Below, piece by piece: positions 33,559 to 34,055 of a stretch of DNA of 34,055 bases. A model generated the notes under the pieces. It saw nothing but the letters and a program-made list of their open reading frames with translations. It was not told where the DNA came from and made no database searches. The position numbers and the translations under genes were made by a program. This DNA is from UPXZ01 sp047973025 (GTDB taxonomy: Bacteria; Bacteroidota; Bacteroidia; Bacteroidales; Paludibacteraceae). Position 1 is the first letter of the stretch. Each line of letters starts with the position of its first letter. The stretch spans positions 1-34,055 of the forward strand of contig JBKEBE010000035.1 of assembly GCA_047973025.1 (NCBI GenBank), written 5' to 3'.

Positions 33559-34055
33559 TTAGTATTCATTGTAATTCTGAAATTGTGTAGCCCACAGGCA
33601 AGTACCATCACAGTATCTTCAAAAAATAACTTATGGCATCTATACCTGTCTTTCACTATCCGACATCGTTTTACACATCCGATAGCGTGTTCTACGATGA
33701 CTCTGAAAGAAGATATTTCTTTGTTCCGCTGTCAGTTCTTTTCCTTTGGGTTTCTTTACCGGCATAATTACATTCACGTTTTTTGGCAGATGCCCTAAAA
33801 AGCCCGTTTCTTGCCATAAATTGGTGGAATGGGGCAAGTGTAGGGGGTGTTCGTCACATATTTTTTTGTCGTGTGTGCTACCATCATACGTTTTGCTTAA
33901 CCAAACAATACGTCTGTCGGATATGGATAAAACGTAATTTTTCACACAAACAGTTTAATTTTACACTGTAACAGGATATCTGTACATCATCATAAATATG
34001 ACGTAGAAAATACCGTTCCGAACCGTCCAAAATGACATCTCAACAGAAAAACAAC
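33543..34055 (-). pseudogene. Transposase pseudogene, DDE_Tnp_4 (IS5-like), several frameshifts
   Basis: Three frames on the minus strand carry consecutive parts of one transposase. From the window edge to about 33950: DVILDGSERY, the first catalytic Asp, preceded by an in-frame TGA. From 33945 to about 33690: KNYVLSISDRRIVWLSKTYD with GSTHDKK (second Asp) and PVKKPKGKELTAEQR. From there to the stop at 33545-33543: FRVIVEHAIGCVKR (catalytic Glu) and IVKDRYR, ending ACGLHNFRITMNTNALVI. Frame changes near 33950 and near 33695, plus the stop, make it inactive as read. The N-terminal HTH lies outside the window. It overlaps the end of the barrel remnant by 16 bases. Confidence 0.8.

Overview
The window looks like a chromosome segment of a Bacteroidota bacterium, most likely order Bacteroidales. 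Three things point there: family content (GldD, GldE, the Bacteroidetes-type RNA polymerase omega subunit, BamD, DUF4835/PorD, a Wzi-like capsule protein, a PgpH-type 7TM-HD protein), repeated TAnnTTTG promoter -7 elements just upstream of gene starts, and the scarcity of Shine-Dalgarno sequences. A closer placement (something like Dysgonomonadaceae) would be a guess. Nearly all of the window is ordinary chromosomal core; mobile-element damage sits at the two edges.

Left edge (1-960): the start of an IS630-type transposase leaves the window, next to a decayed dicarboxylate/amino-acid:cation symporter gene. That gene has two frameshifts, an apparent insertion of a REP-like palindromic unit of about 90 bp, and a truncation beside the transposase. 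Region 1163-6829 (+): metG, a kelch-repeat lipoprotein, a Wzi-like outer-membrane protein and a frameshifted AlkZ-like winged-helix gene, closely spaced. Region 6826-8901 (-): a PgpH-like cyclic-di-AMP phosphodiesterase. A 430-bp gene-poor gap follows, then an NlpC/P60 hydrolase (+), a small secreted protein of unknown function (-), and an acyl-CoA thioesterase (+) convergent with recN (-). gldE-gldD (-) is divergent from trmD (+), which is followed by a beta-carbonic anhydrase and argC.

Region 17727-22511 (-) carries, in transcription order, a NadR-like kinase, cysE, a THUMP-domain RNA methyltransferase and an ABC-F ATPase; it is convergent with argC across a hairpin terminator. A PAP2 phosphatase and a tandem retropepsin-like protease with a PDZ domain form a translationally coupled pair on the + strand. 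From 24441 to 32930 everything is on the - strand. In transcription order: a WalJ-like metallohydrolase, a polyprenol-phosphate mannosyltransferase, dihydroorotase, a CNNM/CorC protein and ApbE; then bamD and rpoZ; then the DUF4835/PorD-like gene and pnuC.

Right edge (33127-34055): the C-terminal part of an outer-membrane beta-barrel protein is cut by a transposase pseudogene of the DDE_Tnp_4 (IS5-like) type, which has several frameshifts.

Functionally the window combines translation and tRNA/rRNA modification (MetG, TrmD, RNA methyltransferase, ABC-F), envelope biogenesis (BamD, GldD/E, PorD-like, Wzi-like, kelch lipoprotein, NlpC/P60, Dpm1, PAP2), repair (RecN, AlkZ-like) and small-molecule metabolism (ArgC, CysE, PyrC, PnuC/NadR-like, ApbE). 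I found no CRISPR array, rRNA, tRNA, prophage or obvious defence island. The most informative oddities are the REP insertion in a dying gene, the altered rpoZ/DUF4835/recN gene order and the frameshifted AlkZ-like gene.
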